From Brevundimonas huaxiensis (GTDB lineage Bacteria > Pseudomonadota > Alphaproteobacteria > Caulobacterales > Caulobacteraceae): DNA of 64,000 nucleotides. Both the position numbers and the translations under genes were made by a program. The stretch is taken from positions 289,029 through 353,028 of the forward strand of contig NZ_JABBJE010000004.1 in the NCBI RefSeq assembly GCF_014218725.1, read 5' to 3'. The notes below the pieces were generated by a model, which did not search any database, was not told the DNA's origin, and worked only from the letters and a program-made list of their open reading frames with translations. Shown in pieces: positions 52,305 to 62,214 of the stretch; within the stretch, counting starts at the first letter, position 1; each line of letters opens with the position of its first letter.

Positions 52305-53297
52305 CTAGGCGACGTAGCCGGCCTGCATCAGTTCGGCGATATGGACGATGGCCGTGGGCTTGCCGTCCTCGACCACGAACAGATTGGCGATCTTGTTGGC
52401 GGTCAACAGATCGACGACGTCGCTCATCCGCGCATCCGGATCCACGGTGATGGGATTGGCGCTCATGATATCGGCCGCCGTCAAATGGGTGGTGTCGCGC
52501 TGGAAGGCCCGGCGCAGGTCGCCGTCGGTGACGATGCCAGCCAGCGCGCCATCGGCGTCCAGCACGGCCACCGCACCTTTGCGACCTTCGGTGATCGCCG
52601 AGACCACATCGCCGAAGCTGGCGTTCAACGGCACGCTGGCCGGTACGGCGGCATTGTCACCCATCCATTCGCGCACGCTTTGCAGACTCATGCCCAGGGC
52701 GCCGCCGGGGTGGTGCAGGCCGAAGTCCATGGCCGTGAACTCGCGGCGATCCATCAGCACCATGGCCAAGGCATCGCCCAGAGCGAGGGTCATCAGGGTC
52801 GAGGTGGTAGGCGCCAAGCCGTTGGGGCAGGCCTCCGCGACTTTGGGCATGGTCAGGCAGACCGCTGCGTTGCGGCCCAGGAAGCTGGCCGGCCGCTGTG
52901 TGATGGCGATCACGGGAATGCCGTTGCGTTGGCAATAGATCAGCGGATCGCGCAGCTCGCGGCTCTCGCCCGAGTTGGAGATCGCCAGCACCGTCACGTC
53001 GGGACGCAGCATCCCCAGATCGCCGTGGCTCATCTCTGCCGGGTGGACGAAGAAGGCGTTGGTGCCGGTCGAGGCCAGGGTGGCGGCGATCTTGCCGCCG
53101 ATATGGCCCGACTTGCCCATGCCGGTGACGACGACATAGCCCGGCCGGCTCATGATGACATCGACTGCGCGGGCCATCGACACGTCGATCGAGCGTTCCA
53201 GCGCCTCCAGCGCCTCGATGTTCAGGCGCACGACCTCACGGGCGCGGTCGGTCATCACGGCGATGTCGTCGGGGGTCGAGTGAGTGATCTCGGTCAT
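52305..53297 (-). CDS. kdsD: Arabinose-5-phosphate isomerase (KdsD/KpsF)
   Basis: It interconverts ribulose-5-phosphate and arabinose-5-phosphate, the first step to Kdo. An SIS domain (VVTGMGKSGHIGGKIAATLASTG, HGDLGMLRPDVTVLAISNSGES, LHHPGGALG) is followed by two CBS domains (about residues 205-330). I started at the ATG at 53297 (330 aa), with AGGA upstream. The frame extends 36 codons further without family resemblance. In a polysaccharide operon the KpsF role (Kdo for a capsule linker) is likely, but it may also be the only isomerase for lipopolysaccharide. Confidence 0.93.
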   Translation of the reverse strand: MTEITHSTPDDIAVMTDRAREVVRLNIEALEALERSIDVSMARAVDVIMSRPGYVVVTGMGKSGHIGGKIAATLASTGTNAFFVHPAEMSHGDLGMLRPDVTVLAISNSGESRELRDPLIYCQRNGIPVIAITQRPASFLGRNAAVCLTMPKVAEACPNGLAPTTSTLMTLALGDALAMVLMDRREFTAMDFGLHHPGGALGMSLQSVREWMGDNAAVPASVPLNASFGDVVSAITEGRKGAVAVLDADGALAGIVTDGDLRRAFQRDTTHLTAADIMSANPITVDPDARMSDVVDLLTANKIANLFVVEDGKPTAIVHIAELMQAGYVA

Positions 53298-53465
53298 TGT
53301 TTCCTGGCCCGCAGCCGGGCTCTCCTTCTTTGACGAGCGCGATCCACCGTGAGTGCGTTGCGCGCGCCGCCTCCCTTTCAGACGACTTTGTCGGTTTCTG
53401 GTCAACCTTTGCCGCTCTGGCGCGTTACGCCGACCGGGGAACTAAAACAAAGAGTTTGATCGTCA

Positions 53466-54224
53466 ATGCCGTCTCATGCCGGAGCCGTTTCGCTATTGCT
53501 CCCGACACCGCCCGTCGTCGCCGACGGGATCGCCCTGTTCCTAGACATGGACGGCGTGTTGGCCCCGATGGCCCCGACGCCCGACGCCGTCGTGCCGACC
53601 GCGCGTCGTACGGCGGCGCTGAAGGCTATTGAGGCGCGACTGGCAGGCCGCGTCGCCATCGTCAGCGGACGCACTCTCGCCGAGATCGACCGTATTTCCG
53701 ATCACGCCCTTGTCTCGGGCTCGGGCGTGCATGGCCTGGAGCGGCGTCTGAAGGACGGCTCCATTGAACGCAAGACGCCCGACGCCGGCGTCGCCCAGGC
53801 GCTGGACGCGTTCGAGGAATTCGCCGCCGATCGCCCCGGCGTGATCGTCGAGGACAAGGGCGTCTCGGTCGGTCTGCACTATCGTCAGGCGCCGGATGAG
53901 GCCGGCGCCGCCAAGGGACTGGCCGCCGAGTTGCAGGCCGAGACGGGACTGACGCTCCAACCCGGTCATATGGTGCTGGAGCTGAAAACGCCCGGCGCCG
54001 ACAAGGGCACGGCCGTCACGGCCTTCATGCAGGAGGCGCCGTTCAAGGGCGCCGTCCCGGTCATGCTGGGCGACGATCTGACCGACGAATACGGGTTCGA
54101 GGCTGCGGCGGCGCTGGGCGGATACGGCGTGCTGGTCGGTCCCGAGCGCGAAACGGCGGCGCGATACCGCCTGGACGATGTGGACGCCGTGCTCACCTGG
54201 CTTGAAGCCGTAGCGAAGGCCTGA
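53466..54224 (+). CDS. otsB: Trehalose-6-phosphate phosphatase
   Basis: It dephosphorylates trehalose-6-phosphate to trehalose. HAD motif I FLDMDGVLAPM (two catalytic Asp) is at about residues 25-35, motif II is IVSGRTLAEID and motif IV is LGDDLTDE. The length is 252 aa. It is the first gene of otsB-GH15-otsA, and the next gene starts 4 bases after the stop. An 18-base-spaced GGAAC...CGTC in front of it is not a good EcfG match. Confidence 0.93.
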   Translation: MPSHAGAVSLLLPTPPVVADGIALFLDMDGVLAPMAPTPDAVVPTARRTAALKAIEARLAGRVAIVSGRTLAEIDRISDHALVSGSGVHGLERRLKDGSIERKTPDAGVAQALDAFEEFAADRPGVIVEDKGVSVGLHYRQAPDEAGAAKGLAAELQAETGLTLQPGHMVLELKTPGADKGTAVTAFMQEAPFKGAVPVMLGDDLTDEYGFEAAAALGGYGVLVGPERETAARYRLDDVDAVLTWLEAVAKA

Positions 54225-54228
54225 ACCG

Positions 54229-56013
54229 ATGAAGCCCAATCTGGATTTGTTTCCCATCGGCAACTGCGGCGTCAGCGCCCTGATCGACCGTCAGGGCCGC
54301 TTCGTCTGGGCCTGCGCGCCGCGTGTGGACGGCGACCCGGTCTTTTCCGCCCTCATGGACGGCATGGCGCCCGAGCATGGCTTCTGGGCCATCGAGATGG
54401 AGGACGTGAAGACGATCGATCAGGCCTATGTCCGCAACACGCCGGTTCTGCGCACGGTTATGACGGCCGAGGACGGATCGTCGGCCGAAATCATAGACTT
54501 CGCCCCGCGTCACCCCAAACATTCGCGCACCTATCGCCCGCTGGCCTTTGCGCGCATCGTGCGGCCGCTGTCGGGCACGCCGCGTATCCGAGTGCGGTTG
54601 CGGCCCTCGACGGACTGGGGCGCGCGCCCGGCGCCGCACACCTCCGGATCCAACCACATCCGCTATATGTGCGCCGACGTCACCTTCCGCCTGACGACCG
54701 ATTGTCCCGTGTCGCACGTGCTGGAGGAGCGCGTGTTCCGGCTGGAGCGGTCGCACGCCTTCTTCCTGGGCCCGGACGAGGGCTACGATCAGGATGTCGG
54801 CCACGGCGTGCAGGGCGCGCTGGATCGCACGGTGGCCTACTGGCAGGACTGGGTGCGCAAACTCTATCTGCCGCTCGACTATCAGGAGGCGGTGATCCGC
54901 GCGGCGATCACACTGAAGCTGTGCGCCTATGAAGAGACCGGCGCCATCGTCGCCGCCATGACAACCTCGGTGCCCGAGTTCAAGGAGAGCGGGCGCAACT
55001 GGGACTACCGCTACTGCTGGATCCGCGACGCCTATTATACGGTGCGGGCGCTGAACCGGCTGGGCGCGGTCGATATCCTTGAAAACTACCTCGTCTATCT
55101 AAGGAATTTGGTCGACGATTCCGCCGGCGGCCATGTTCAGCCGGTCTATGGCGTGGGCCTGGAACCCGGAATCGGCGAGAGCATCATCGACAGCGTCGAG
55201 GGTTATCGTGGCATGAAGCCGGTGCGGATCGGCAATCAGGCGCACGAACATCTGCAACACGACGTCTACGGACAGATCGTGCTGCCCCTGGTCCAGGCCT
55301 TCTATGACGCGCGTCTGCTGCGTCCGGGCACGCTGGAGGATTTCCACGCGCTGGAAGCCATCGGCGAGCGGGCCTTCGCCATGCACGATCAGACCGATGC
55401 GGGCCTTTGGGAGTTCCGCACCATTGCGCGGGTCCACACCTATTCGTCCGTCATGTGCTGGGCCGCCTGCGATCGTCTGGCCAAGGCGGCCGACCATCTG
55501 AATCTGCCGGATCGGGCCACCTTCTGGCGTGAGCGGGCGCAAATCATCCGTCAGCGGATCGAGGCGGAGGCCTATCTGCCCGACGAGGGCCGGTTCGCCG
55601 CCAGCTTCGGCGGACGTGAGCTGGACGCCTCCCTGCTGCAGATGACCGATCTCGGTTTCCTCGATGCGCACGATCCGCGTCAGGTCGCGACGTTCGACGC
55701 TATCGAGCGCGACCTGAAGAAGGGCAGCCACCTGTTCCGCTATGTCGAACCGGACGACTTCGGCGAGCCGGAGACCGCCTTCAACTTCTGCACCTTCTGG
55801 TTCATCGAGGCCCTGCACCAGAACGGCCGCATCGAGGAAGCGCGCACCATCTTCCAGGAGATGCTGAGCCGGCGAACGGCTGCAGGGTTGTTGAGCGAGG
55901 ACATCTCGATCGACGATGGGGAGCTGTGGGGCAACTATCCGCAGACCTATTCCCTGGTCGGCATCATCAATTGCGCCGTGCTGTTGAGCCGTTCCTGGAC
56001 CGATGTACGTTAA
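54229..56013 (+). CDS. Glycoside hydrolase family 15 protein (glucoamylase/trehalase-like)
   Basis: A cytosolic 594-residue enzyme with the two parts of bacterial GH15: an N-terminal beta domain (GNCGVSALIDRQGRFVWACAP) and an (alpha/alpha)6 barrel with NWDYRYCWIRDAYYTVRALNRLG and the C-terminal SIDDGELWGNYPQTYSLVGI, which holds catalytic Glu candidates. Lying between otsB and otsA it more likely acts on trehalose or an intracellular glucan than on starch. Some GH15 proteins are proven trehalases. That would place synthesis and breakdown of trehalose in one operon. Confidence 0.88.
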   Translation: MKPNLDLFPIGNCGVSALIDRQGRFVWACAPRVDGDPVFSALMDGMAPEHGFWAIEMEDVKTIDQAYVRNTPVLRTVMTAEDGSSAEIIDFAPRHPKHSRTYRPLAFARIVRPLSGTPRIRVRLRPSTDWGARPAPHTSGSNHIRYMCADVTFRLTTDCPVSHVLEERVFRLERSHAFFLGPDEGYDQDVGHGVQGALDRTVAYWQDWVRKLYLPLDYQEAVIRAAITLKLCAYEETGAIVAAMTTSVPEFKESGRNWDYRYCWIRDAYYTVRALNRLGAVDILENYLVYLRNLVDDSAGGHVQPVYGVGLEPGIGESIIDSVEGYRGMKPVRIGNQAHEHLQHDVYGQIVLPLVQAFYDARLLRPGTLEDFHALEAIGERAFAMHDQTDAGLWEFRTIARVHTYSSVMCWAACDRLAKAADHLNLPDRATFWRERAQIIRQRIEAEAYLPDEGRFAASFGGRELDASLLQMTDLGFLDAHDPRQVATFDAIERDLKKGSHLFRYVEPDDFGEPETAFNFCTFWFIEALHQNGRIEEARTIFQEMLSRRTAAGLLSEDISIDDGELWGNYPQTYSLVGIINCAVLLSRSWTDVR

Positions 56014-56055
56014 TGTCTGGACCCCGGGGCTGGAGTCGCCGAGTGAAGTGAAGTC

Positions 56056-57468
56056 ATGAGCCGCCTGATCGTTGTTTCGAACCGGGTTTCGGCCCCGACC
56101 GACCCCGCCGCCGGGTCCGCCGGCGGCCTGGCGATGGCCCTCTCCGCCGCCCTGAGAAAATACGACGGCCTGTGGTTCGGCTGGTCGGGCGAGCGGGTGG
56201 ATCACTACAGCGGCGAGGTGAAGATTGAGGACCGTGCCGGCGTCACCGTAGGGCTCGTCGATCTGGAGGGGCAGGATGTCGATGAATACTACAACGGCTA
56301 CGCCAACAAGACGCTGTGGCCGTTGTTCCACCACCGCATCGACCTGGCCCAGTACGAACGGTCCTACGGCGAGGGCTATGAGCGGGTGAACCGACGTTTC
56401 GCCGAGGCCCTGGCGCCGCTGATCCAGCCGGACGACATGATCTGGATCCACGACTATCACATGATCCCGATGGCGCGGGATCTGCGCCGCCTGGGCATTC
56501 GCAACCGGATCGGCTTCTTCCTGCACACGCCCTGGCCGGCGCGGCAGTTGCTGGTGACCCTGCCGCACCACCGGCGGCTGGTGGAGTCGATGTTCGACTT
56601 CGACCTGATCGGTTTCCATACGCAGGAATGGAGCGATCTGTTCACCGACTATGTGGTGTCAGAGGCTCAGGGCGAATTGGACGGGACCGGCGGGCTGGAG
56701 TGTTTCGGGCGCAAGGTCCAGACCGGCGTCTTCCCCATCGGTATCGACGTGGATGGTTTCCTGGCGGCGCGGAACTCGCAGCTTGGCGCGCGGACCTATG
56801 ACCGGATGGCGGCGTCGTCGGCCTTCCGGTCGATGATCGTGGGCGTGGACCGGCTGGACTATTCAAAGGGGCTGGAAGAGCGGCTGCTGGGCTACGAACA
56901 ATTCCTGCACGACAACGCCTCGATGCGGGGCGAGGTCTTCCTGTTGCAAGTCACGCCCATCTCGCGCGACGACGTCGACAGCTATCAGGACATTCGTTCG
57001 CGGCTGGACGCCCTGGCCGGACGCATCAACGGCGCCTTCGCCGACATGGATTGGCAGCCGATCCGTTATCTGAACCGCACCTATCGCCGGGATCAGCTGG
57101 CGGGCATCTACCGTGCGGCGCGGGTCGGTCTGGTGACGCCGCTGCGCGACGGCATGAACCTGGTGGCCAAGGAATATGTCTGCGCCCAGAACCCGGACGA
57201 TCCCGGCGTGCTGATCCTGTCGCGCTTCGCCGGCGCGGCCGAACAGATGGGCGAGGCGCTGCTGGTCAATCCCTACAGTCGCGAGGAGCTGTCGGACGCC
57301 ATCCAGAAGGCGCTGACCATGCCGCTGGCCGAGCGGATCCGGAAATGGGAAGCCCTGATGGATGTGGTTCGCGCCACCGATGTCGGCATCTGGCGCGATG
57401 ATTTCGTGCGCGCCCTGCAAGCCGATGAATCGACTTCGCAACCGACGCAGTGGGCCGGCGCGGCCTGA
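56056..57468 (+). CDS. otsA: Trehalose-6-phosphate synthase
   Basis: A GT20 enzyme that joins UDP-glucose and glucose-6-phosphate. [65 protein letters not shown] and [17 protein letters not shown] are the family motifs in order. The length is 470 aa. GAAGTGAAG precedes the ATG. It closes the otsB-GH15-otsA operon. Trehalose is a compatible solute for osmotic, heat and drying stress. Confidence 0.95.
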   Translation: MSRLIVVSNRVSAPTDPAAGSAGGLAMALSAALRKYDGLWFGWSGERVDHYSGEVKIEDRAGVTVGLVDLEGQDVDEYYNGYANKTLWPLFHHRIDLAQYERSYGEGYERVNRRFAEALAPLIQPDDMIWIHDYHMIPMARDLRRLGIRNRIGFFLHTPWPARQLLVTLPHHRRLVESMFDFDLIGFHTQEWSDLFTDYVVSEAQGELDGTGGLECFGRKVQTGVFPIGIDVDGFLAARNSQLGARTYDRMAASSAFRSMIVGVDRLDYSKGLEERLLGYEQFLHDNASMRGEVFLLQVTPISRDDVDSYQDIRSRLDALAGRINGAFADMDWQPIRYLNRTYRRDQLAGIYRAARVGLVTPLRDGMNLVAKEYVCAQNPDDPGVLILSRFAGAAEQMGEALLVNPYSREELSDAIQKALTMPLAERIRKWEALMDVVRATDVGIWRDDFVRALQADESTSQPTQWAGAA

Positions 57469-57471
57469 CGC

Positions 57472-58446
57472 CTAGCGCAGGTCGAAGGCCAGCATCAGGG
57501 TGCGCTGGGCCGGATTGAAGTTGTCGTCGGACAGGATGTAGAGGCGGGTCCTGCTGTTGCGCGTCTCTGCGGCGATCCCTTCGAAGTTGTCGGTGGTGCC
57601 CGGCAGTTTCAGCTCGATCAACACCGGCCCCAGCGTTCCGTCGGGGGCCATGCGGCGAACGCGCGCGCGCATGTCGATGGGCGCCCGGTACAGGCGCTGG
57701 ACCACCAACCATCCGGGGCCGGACGGGTCGCGATCCAGGCCGGTGATGCGGTATTCGCTGTCGGGGATGGGGGTTGCAGGCGGCGCGCTGACGACCGTGC
57801 AGCTCGCTGTCGCGCAATCCCAGACGCCGCCGGCCTCGCCAGAGACGCGCCAGCCGCCGGGGGCAGCGGCCAGACCCTCCATCCCGTCGTTCTCGGTGAA
57901 GGCGAAGTCGGGCGACAGCACCGGCGACGGCTGGGTCTTCAGCGCCGACAACGGGCCGTAGTTCCAGATGCGGTGACGCCGCTCGAAACTGACCAGCAGA
58001 TCGCCGGAGGGGATGATGGCCAGGCCCTCGGCGTCGCCGTCCGACTTGTCGGAAATCGCAGCGCCATCCTGAAGCGTCAGCCGACGCGAGCGGAAATGAT
58101 CCAGGCCGATCAGCCGCCCCCGGACGTCCAGGCGAATGTCGCCGCGCACCAGATCACCGGTGTCCGATACCGTGACGAAACCGCCGTCGCCGGTCAGCTT
58201 CAGGTCCGACAGGCTGTGCAGCGGCGAGGTCGGCGCGGCGCTGACCTGCAGGCCGCCGGCGAACGTCACGCCGTCAGCCAACTGCGTGCCGCCGGGCAGG
58301 CCCAGGCTGACGCTTCGCAGTTCCGCGACCCGGGGCGTCCAGCCGTCCGACGACAACGGATAGGGACGCGGCGCGCCCAGCGAGGCGGCGCAGGCCGACA
58401 GCGACAGGGCGATCCAGACACTGGCCAGCCGGCCGAAACGACTCAT
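57472..58446 (-). CDS. Esterase-like/phytase-like lipoprotein
   Basis: A 324-residue envelope lipoprotein. The signal peptide ends in SACAA, followed by an all-beta domain with [51 protein letters not shown] and the final [24 protein letters not shown]. This matches the esterase-like activity of phytase family, a beta-propeller with acidic metal-binding loops. The substrate is unknown. Its start overlaps the cobT stop by 4 bases, which suggests cotranscription with cobT. Confidence 0.85.
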   Translation of the reverse strand: MSRFGRLASVWIALSLSACAASLGAPRPYPLSSDGWTPRVAELRSVSLGLPGGTQLADGVTFAGGLQVSAAPTSPLHSLSDLKLTGDGGFVTVSDTGDLVRGDIRLDVRGRLIGLDHFRSRRLTLQDGAAISDKSDGDAEGLAIIPSGDLLVSFERRHRIWNYGPLSALKTQPSPVLSPDFAFTENDGMEGLAAAPGGWRVSGEAGGVWDCATASCTVVSAPPATPIPDSEYRITGLDRDPSGPGWLVVQRLYRAPIDMRARVRRMAPDGTLGPVLIELKLPGTTDNFEGIAAETRNSRTRLYILSDDNFNPAQRTLMLAFDLR

Positions 58447-60326
58447 GCCGCCAGCTTTCGCTTGGCGCGACGGGTGGGACCGGCCGCACCCTCGTTCTCG
58501 AACAGTTCGGCCAGCTTCTCGGTCATGGCCCCCGCCAGCTGTTCCACATCCACGATCGTCAAGGCCCTGCGATACCAGCGGGTCACGTCATGGCCGATGC
58601 CGATGGCCAGCAGTTCGACCGGCGAGCGATCCTCGATCTCGGCGATCACCTGGCGCAGATGCTTGTCCAGATAAAGCGCCGCATTCGCCGACTGGGTCGA
58701 GTCGTCGACCGGCGAACCGTCGGAAATGACCATCAAGATGCGGCGCTGTTCGGTGCGGGCCAGCAGACGACCGTGGGCCCATTGCAGGGCCTCGCCGTCG
58801 ATATTCTCCTTCAGCAGACCTTCGCGCATCATCAGGCCCAGGTTCTTCTTGGCCCGGCGCCAGGGCGCATCGGCGGCCTTGTAGATGATGTGGCGCAGGT
58901 CGTTGAGGCGGCCGGGATTTTGCGGCTTGCCAGCGGTGATCCAGGCCTCGCGGCTTTGTCCGCCCTTCCAGGCGCGGGTGGTGAAGCCCAGGATCTCGAC
59001 CTTGACGCCGCAGCGTTCCAGCGTCCGCGCCAGGATGTCGGCGCAGACCGCCGCCACCATGATCGGCCGCCCGCGCATCGAGCCGGAGTTGTCCAGCAGC
59101 AGGGTCACGACCGTGTCGCGGAACGGGCTCTCGCTCTCGGCCTTGAACGACAGGGGGGCGGTCGGGTCGGTGACGATCCGGGTCAGGCGCGCCGTGTCCA
59201 GCATCCCCTCTTCCAGATCAAAGACCCAGGAGCGGTTCTGCTGCGCCAGCAGCCGGCGTTGCAGCTTGTTGGCCAGGCGCGAAACGACGCTGGACAGAAT
59301 GGCCAGCTGGCCGTCCAGCAGGGCGCGCAGCCGGTCCAGCTCGACCGGGTCGCACAGGTCGGCGGCGTCCACCACCTCGTCGAAGGCGGTGGTGAAGACG
59401 CGGTAGAAATCGACCGCGCGGCCGTCGTCGGCCGTCTGCTGACGGTTCGGCTGCTGGCCTTCCTGAAGTTCCGGGCCGTCGTCGGCGCCTTCGCCGTCGG
59501 GATCGGCGGGCGCGCCCTCGGGGCGGCTTTCACGCTCTTGCTCGGAAGACTGATCGTCGGCGTCGCCCTCCATCGACTGAGAGCCTTCGCCGCCGTCCTG
59601 CTCTTCCTCCTCGTCCTGATCGTCGTCGGCCGCGGGGTCCTGAGGATGCGGTTCCTCGTCGCCGGGATCTTCGGACGTGTCCTCGCCGCGCCCGTCGCCG
59701 GGGTCGAGGTCCAGCGCGCGCAGCACCTCGCGCATCTTCAGCGCGAAGCCCTCCTGATCGCCCGCCGTGCCGGCCAGGGCGTCCAGCTTGGCCCCAGCCT
59801 TGGCCTCGATGTTGGCGCGCACCAGATCCAGCATGGCCCGGGCGCCGTCGGGGGCGGGGCGCCCCGTCAGCCGTTCGCGCACCAGAAGCGCCACGGCTTC
59901 GGACACCGGCACGCGCTCGGCCTCGCTGATGCGCAGGGCGCCGGTCTTTTCCAGCCGCGTGATCAGGGCGGCGCCCAGATTGTCGCGCACCCCGGCCAGA
60001 TGTTCCGAACCAAAGGCCTCGACGCGCGCCTGTTCGACCGCATCGAACACCTCGGCCGCCTTGACGTCCGCCGGCCGCATCCGGCTGTTCACCGCCGCAT
60101 CGTGATTGGCCAGACGCAGCGCCAGCCGGTCGGCCTGGCCGCGCAAGGACGCGCTCTCGGGCCCGGACGGATCGCGCGGCGGATGGGGCAGGGTCAGGAC
60201 GCCGTTCGACAGCTTGGGCCCGTCGGACCCGAACACCACCTCCAGTTCGGGCTGTTCGGCCAGCGCCCGCGCGGCATGACCCAGCGCGCGCTTGAAGGTT
60301 TCGGCGGGAGTATCCGGGGCGGCCAT
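58443..60326 (-). CDS. cobT: Cobaltochelatase subunit CobT
   Basis: The large subunit of the aerobic CobNST cobaltochelatase that inserts Co2+ into hydrogenobyrinic acid diamide. It has an N-terminal CobT domain, a very acidic middle (about residues 205-300, runs of Asp, Glu, Gln) and a C-terminal von Willebrand A domain with the metal site [14 protein letters not shown] and [15 protein letters not shown]. The length of 627 aa is normal. cobS, usually close by in alphaproteobacteria, is not in the window upstream. Confidence 0.94.
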   Translation of the reverse strand: MAAPDTPAETFKRALGHAARALAEQPELEVVFGSDGPKLSNGVLTLPHPPRDPSGPESASLRGQADRLALRLANHDAAVNSRMRPADVKAAEVFDAVEQARVEAFGSEHLAGVRDNLGAALITRLEKTGALRISEAERVPVSEAVALLVRERLTGRPAPDGARAMLDLVRANIEAKAGAKLDALAGTAGDQEGFALKMREVLRALDLDPGDGRGEDTSEDPGDEEPHPQDPAADDDQDEEEEQDGGEGSQSMEGDADDQSSEQERESRPEGAPADPDGEGADDGPELQEGQQPNRQQTADDGRAVDFYRVFTTAFDEVVDAADLCDPVELDRLRALLDGQLAILSSVVSRLANKLQRRLLAQQNRSWVFDLEEGMLDTARLTRIVTDPTAPLSFKAESESPFRDTVVTLLLDNSGSMRGRPIMVAAVCADILARTLERCGVKVEILGFTTRAWKGGQSREAWITAGKPQNPGRLNDLRHIIYKAADAPWRRAKKNLGLMMREGLLKENIDGEALQWAHGRLLARTEQRRILMVISDGSPVDDSTQSANAALYLDKHLRQVIAEIEDRSPVELLAIGIGHDVTRWYRRALTIVDVEQLAGAMTEKLAELFENEGAAGPTRRAKRKLAA

Positions 60327-60367
60327 GGCCTTCAGTTAATCGCTTCGCGCCCGCGATAAAAGCGCCG

Positions 60368-61612
60368 TCAGCCGCCTTTTGAAATCGGCACCCGACGGCC
60401 GTAAGTCAGACAGCGCCAAACCCACTCCAGCGGTCCCATGCTGAACCACGACAACCACAGGGGCGACCAGATCAGTTGCAGCGCCCAGACCGCCAGGACC
60501 AGGCCCCACATCTGGACATAGTCGGCCCGCCCGAACAGGCGCGGTCCCCACGGCATGTAGAAGATCGAGGTCATGATGAGGGTCTGAGTCAGATAGTTGG
60601 TGAAGGCCATCTGCCCCACCGGCCGCAGCGCCGCCGTGATCCAGGCCGCCCCTCGCGTCGTGGCCAGCACGATCAGGCTGACATAGGCCAGGGTGACGAA
60701 AACGGGGAAGGAGGCGACGACCTCCGCCAGGCCGCGCGTCGGGTGGGTTCCGGCCGGGGCCATCGCCTCGGTCCATTCCAGCGCGCCCAGCAGGCCCAGC
60801 CCGGCCCCGCCGACGCCGATCAAGGCGACATAGACCCCGTTGGGCGCCCGGCCGCTGAACACGCCGGCCTTGAACAGACCCAGTCCCAGCATCATCAGGG
60901 CCACGGTCGAGAACACGAACATCGTCAGGCTGGCGCCCTGCAGCAGCAGCCAGTTCTCAAGGTTCTGGCCCATCGCCCCGGCCCAGCCGCTGCGATAGGC
61001 GGCGATCGACTCCGTCACCATGGCGGCGGTGTCATGCGGCCCGCCCTGGTTCATCGCCTCTGTGATCGCCGGCGGCCCGGCGACCATCAGCCAGGTCGCG
61101 CCCGCCTGCATTGCGCCCAGCAACAGGGTCACGCCCAGGCCGATCCCGATCAGCGTTCCGGCCCGCATCGACCGCATCAGCATCACGAACAGGCCCGACC
61201 AGGCGTAGAGCAGCAGCACGTCGCCATACCAGAAGGCCAGGCCGTGGATCAGGGCGATGACCGCCAGCCAGAACAGCCGGCGTCGCAGCAGTTTGCCACG
61301 CGCCGCATCGCCCCGCTCGCCCCCGACCAGATAGATCGAGGCCCCGAACAGCATCGAAAACAGGGTGATGAACTTCTGGTGGAAGAAGACGTCCATCGTC
61401 CAGCGCGCCACTGCGTTGGCGCCGGTGACCGGAAACGGGCTCAGGCTCGCATTCTGATAGACCATGACCGGCAGGCCGAACGAAACGACATTGACGGCCA
61501 GAATGCCCAGCACCGCCAGGCCCCGCATGACGTCCAGGCTGGCGATGCGCGAGGTCGCCGCGACGGGCGACAGGATCTCCGCCGCATCCTTTTTTGTGTC
61601 GTCCATGGTCAT
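60368..61612 (-). CDS. DUF418-family membrane protein
   Basis: An inner-membrane protein of 414 residues with about ten helices. It begins RIASLDVMRGLAVLGILAVN, the classic opening of the DUF418/acyltransferase-like group, contains FGASIYLVGGERG, and ends with the DUF418 motif GPLEWVWRCLTYGRRVP. Members are thought to be transporters or acyltransferase-like, without proof. I chose the ATG at 61612, with GGGGGAT about 8 bases upstream. The next gene on the same strand starts upstream, about 45 bases away. Confidence 0.88.
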   Translation of the reverse strand: MTMDDTKKDAAEILSPVAATSRIASLDVMRGLAVLGILAVNVVSFGLPVMVYQNASLSPFPVTGANAVARWTMDVFFHQKFITLFSMLFGASIYLVGGERGDAARGKLLRRRLFWLAVIALIHGLAFWYGDVLLLYAWSGLFVMLMRSMRAGTLIGIGLGVTLLLGAMQAGATWLMVAGPPAITEAMNQGGPHDTAAMVTESIAAYRSGWAGAMGQNLENWLLLQGASLTMFVFSTVALMMLGLGLFKAGVFSGRAPNGVYVALIGVGGAGLGLLGALEWTEAMAPAGTHPTRGLAEVVASFPVFVTLAYVSLIVLATTRGAAWITAALRPVGQMAFTNYLTQTLIMTSIFYMPWGPRLFGRADYVQMWGLVLAVWALQLIWSPLWLSWFSMGPLEWVWRCLTYGRRVPISKGG

Positions 61613-61656
61613 TCTCGGATCCCCCAATCCTCGAACTCAGGCGTCGTGTGCGCCTG

Positions 61657-62214
61657 TCAGCCCTTGGGCATCAGGCCCAGTCTGTCCTTGACCGCCGGCC
61701 GCGCCTCGAAGGCGATGAAGGCGGCGCACAACCCGGCCCATAAGGCGTAGCTGACGCCCACGATCATGGCGATGGGCAGACCGCCGACCCCGAAGATCAG
61801 CAGGGTGGTCTCGGTCGCGCCCAGGGCCTGCATCACATCGCCGGCCTCGAACCAGCCCATGACGCTCATGCCCAGGGCGACGACGATCTGAACCAGGGCC
61901 GCCGCCAAGCCGCCGTACATCATGAAGCGCCAGACGACGCCCAGACGCGTGCCGGGCCGGCCATCACGCTTGCGCTCGTTCAGCACGCGATAAAGCGCCA
62001 GCGGCACGGTGATCAGGCCGATCAGCATCACCACCAGCCGCCAGTCCATGTCGCGACCCGGCAGATAGGCGTGCGGCCGCCAGAAGGGCAGGGTCAACCA
62101 CAGGGGCGGCCAGGCCGCGCCAGCCAGGCAGGCCAGAATCCGAGGCGTCCGCCCAGGCCGCGCGGCGATGGTCGCCTGACCCGGAAGATCGGAATAGCTC
62201 TCGAACCGGCTCAT
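61657..62214 (-). CDS. Hypothetical membrane protein (185 aa)
   Basis: Four hydrophobic helices (about residues 27-45, 58-76, 98-118 and 138-172) separated by short charged loops, with a cytosolic-looking N-terminus. No motif identifies it. Its ATG overlaps the stop of the 3-hydroxyacyl-CoA dehydrogenase gene (ATGA), and the DUF418 gene follows 44 bases after its stop, so the three are probably one transcript. Confidence 0.75.
   Translation of the reverse strand: MSRFESYSDLPGQATIAARPGRTPRILACLAGAAWPPLWLTLPFWRPHAYLPGRDMDWRLVVMLIGLITVPLALYRVLNERKRDGRPGTRLGVVWRFMMYGGLAAALVQIVVALGMSVMGWFEAGDVMQALGATETTLLIFGVGGLPIAMIVGVSYALWAGLCAAFIAFEARPAVKDRLGLMPKG

Noticed and set aside
53438..53464. GGAAC...CGTC ahead of otsB as an EcfG stress promoter
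   Set aside because: The spacer is 18 bases and the -10 is CGTC, not CGTT, and it would end 1 base before the ATG. Trehalose genes are often EcfG-controlled, but this match is too weak.
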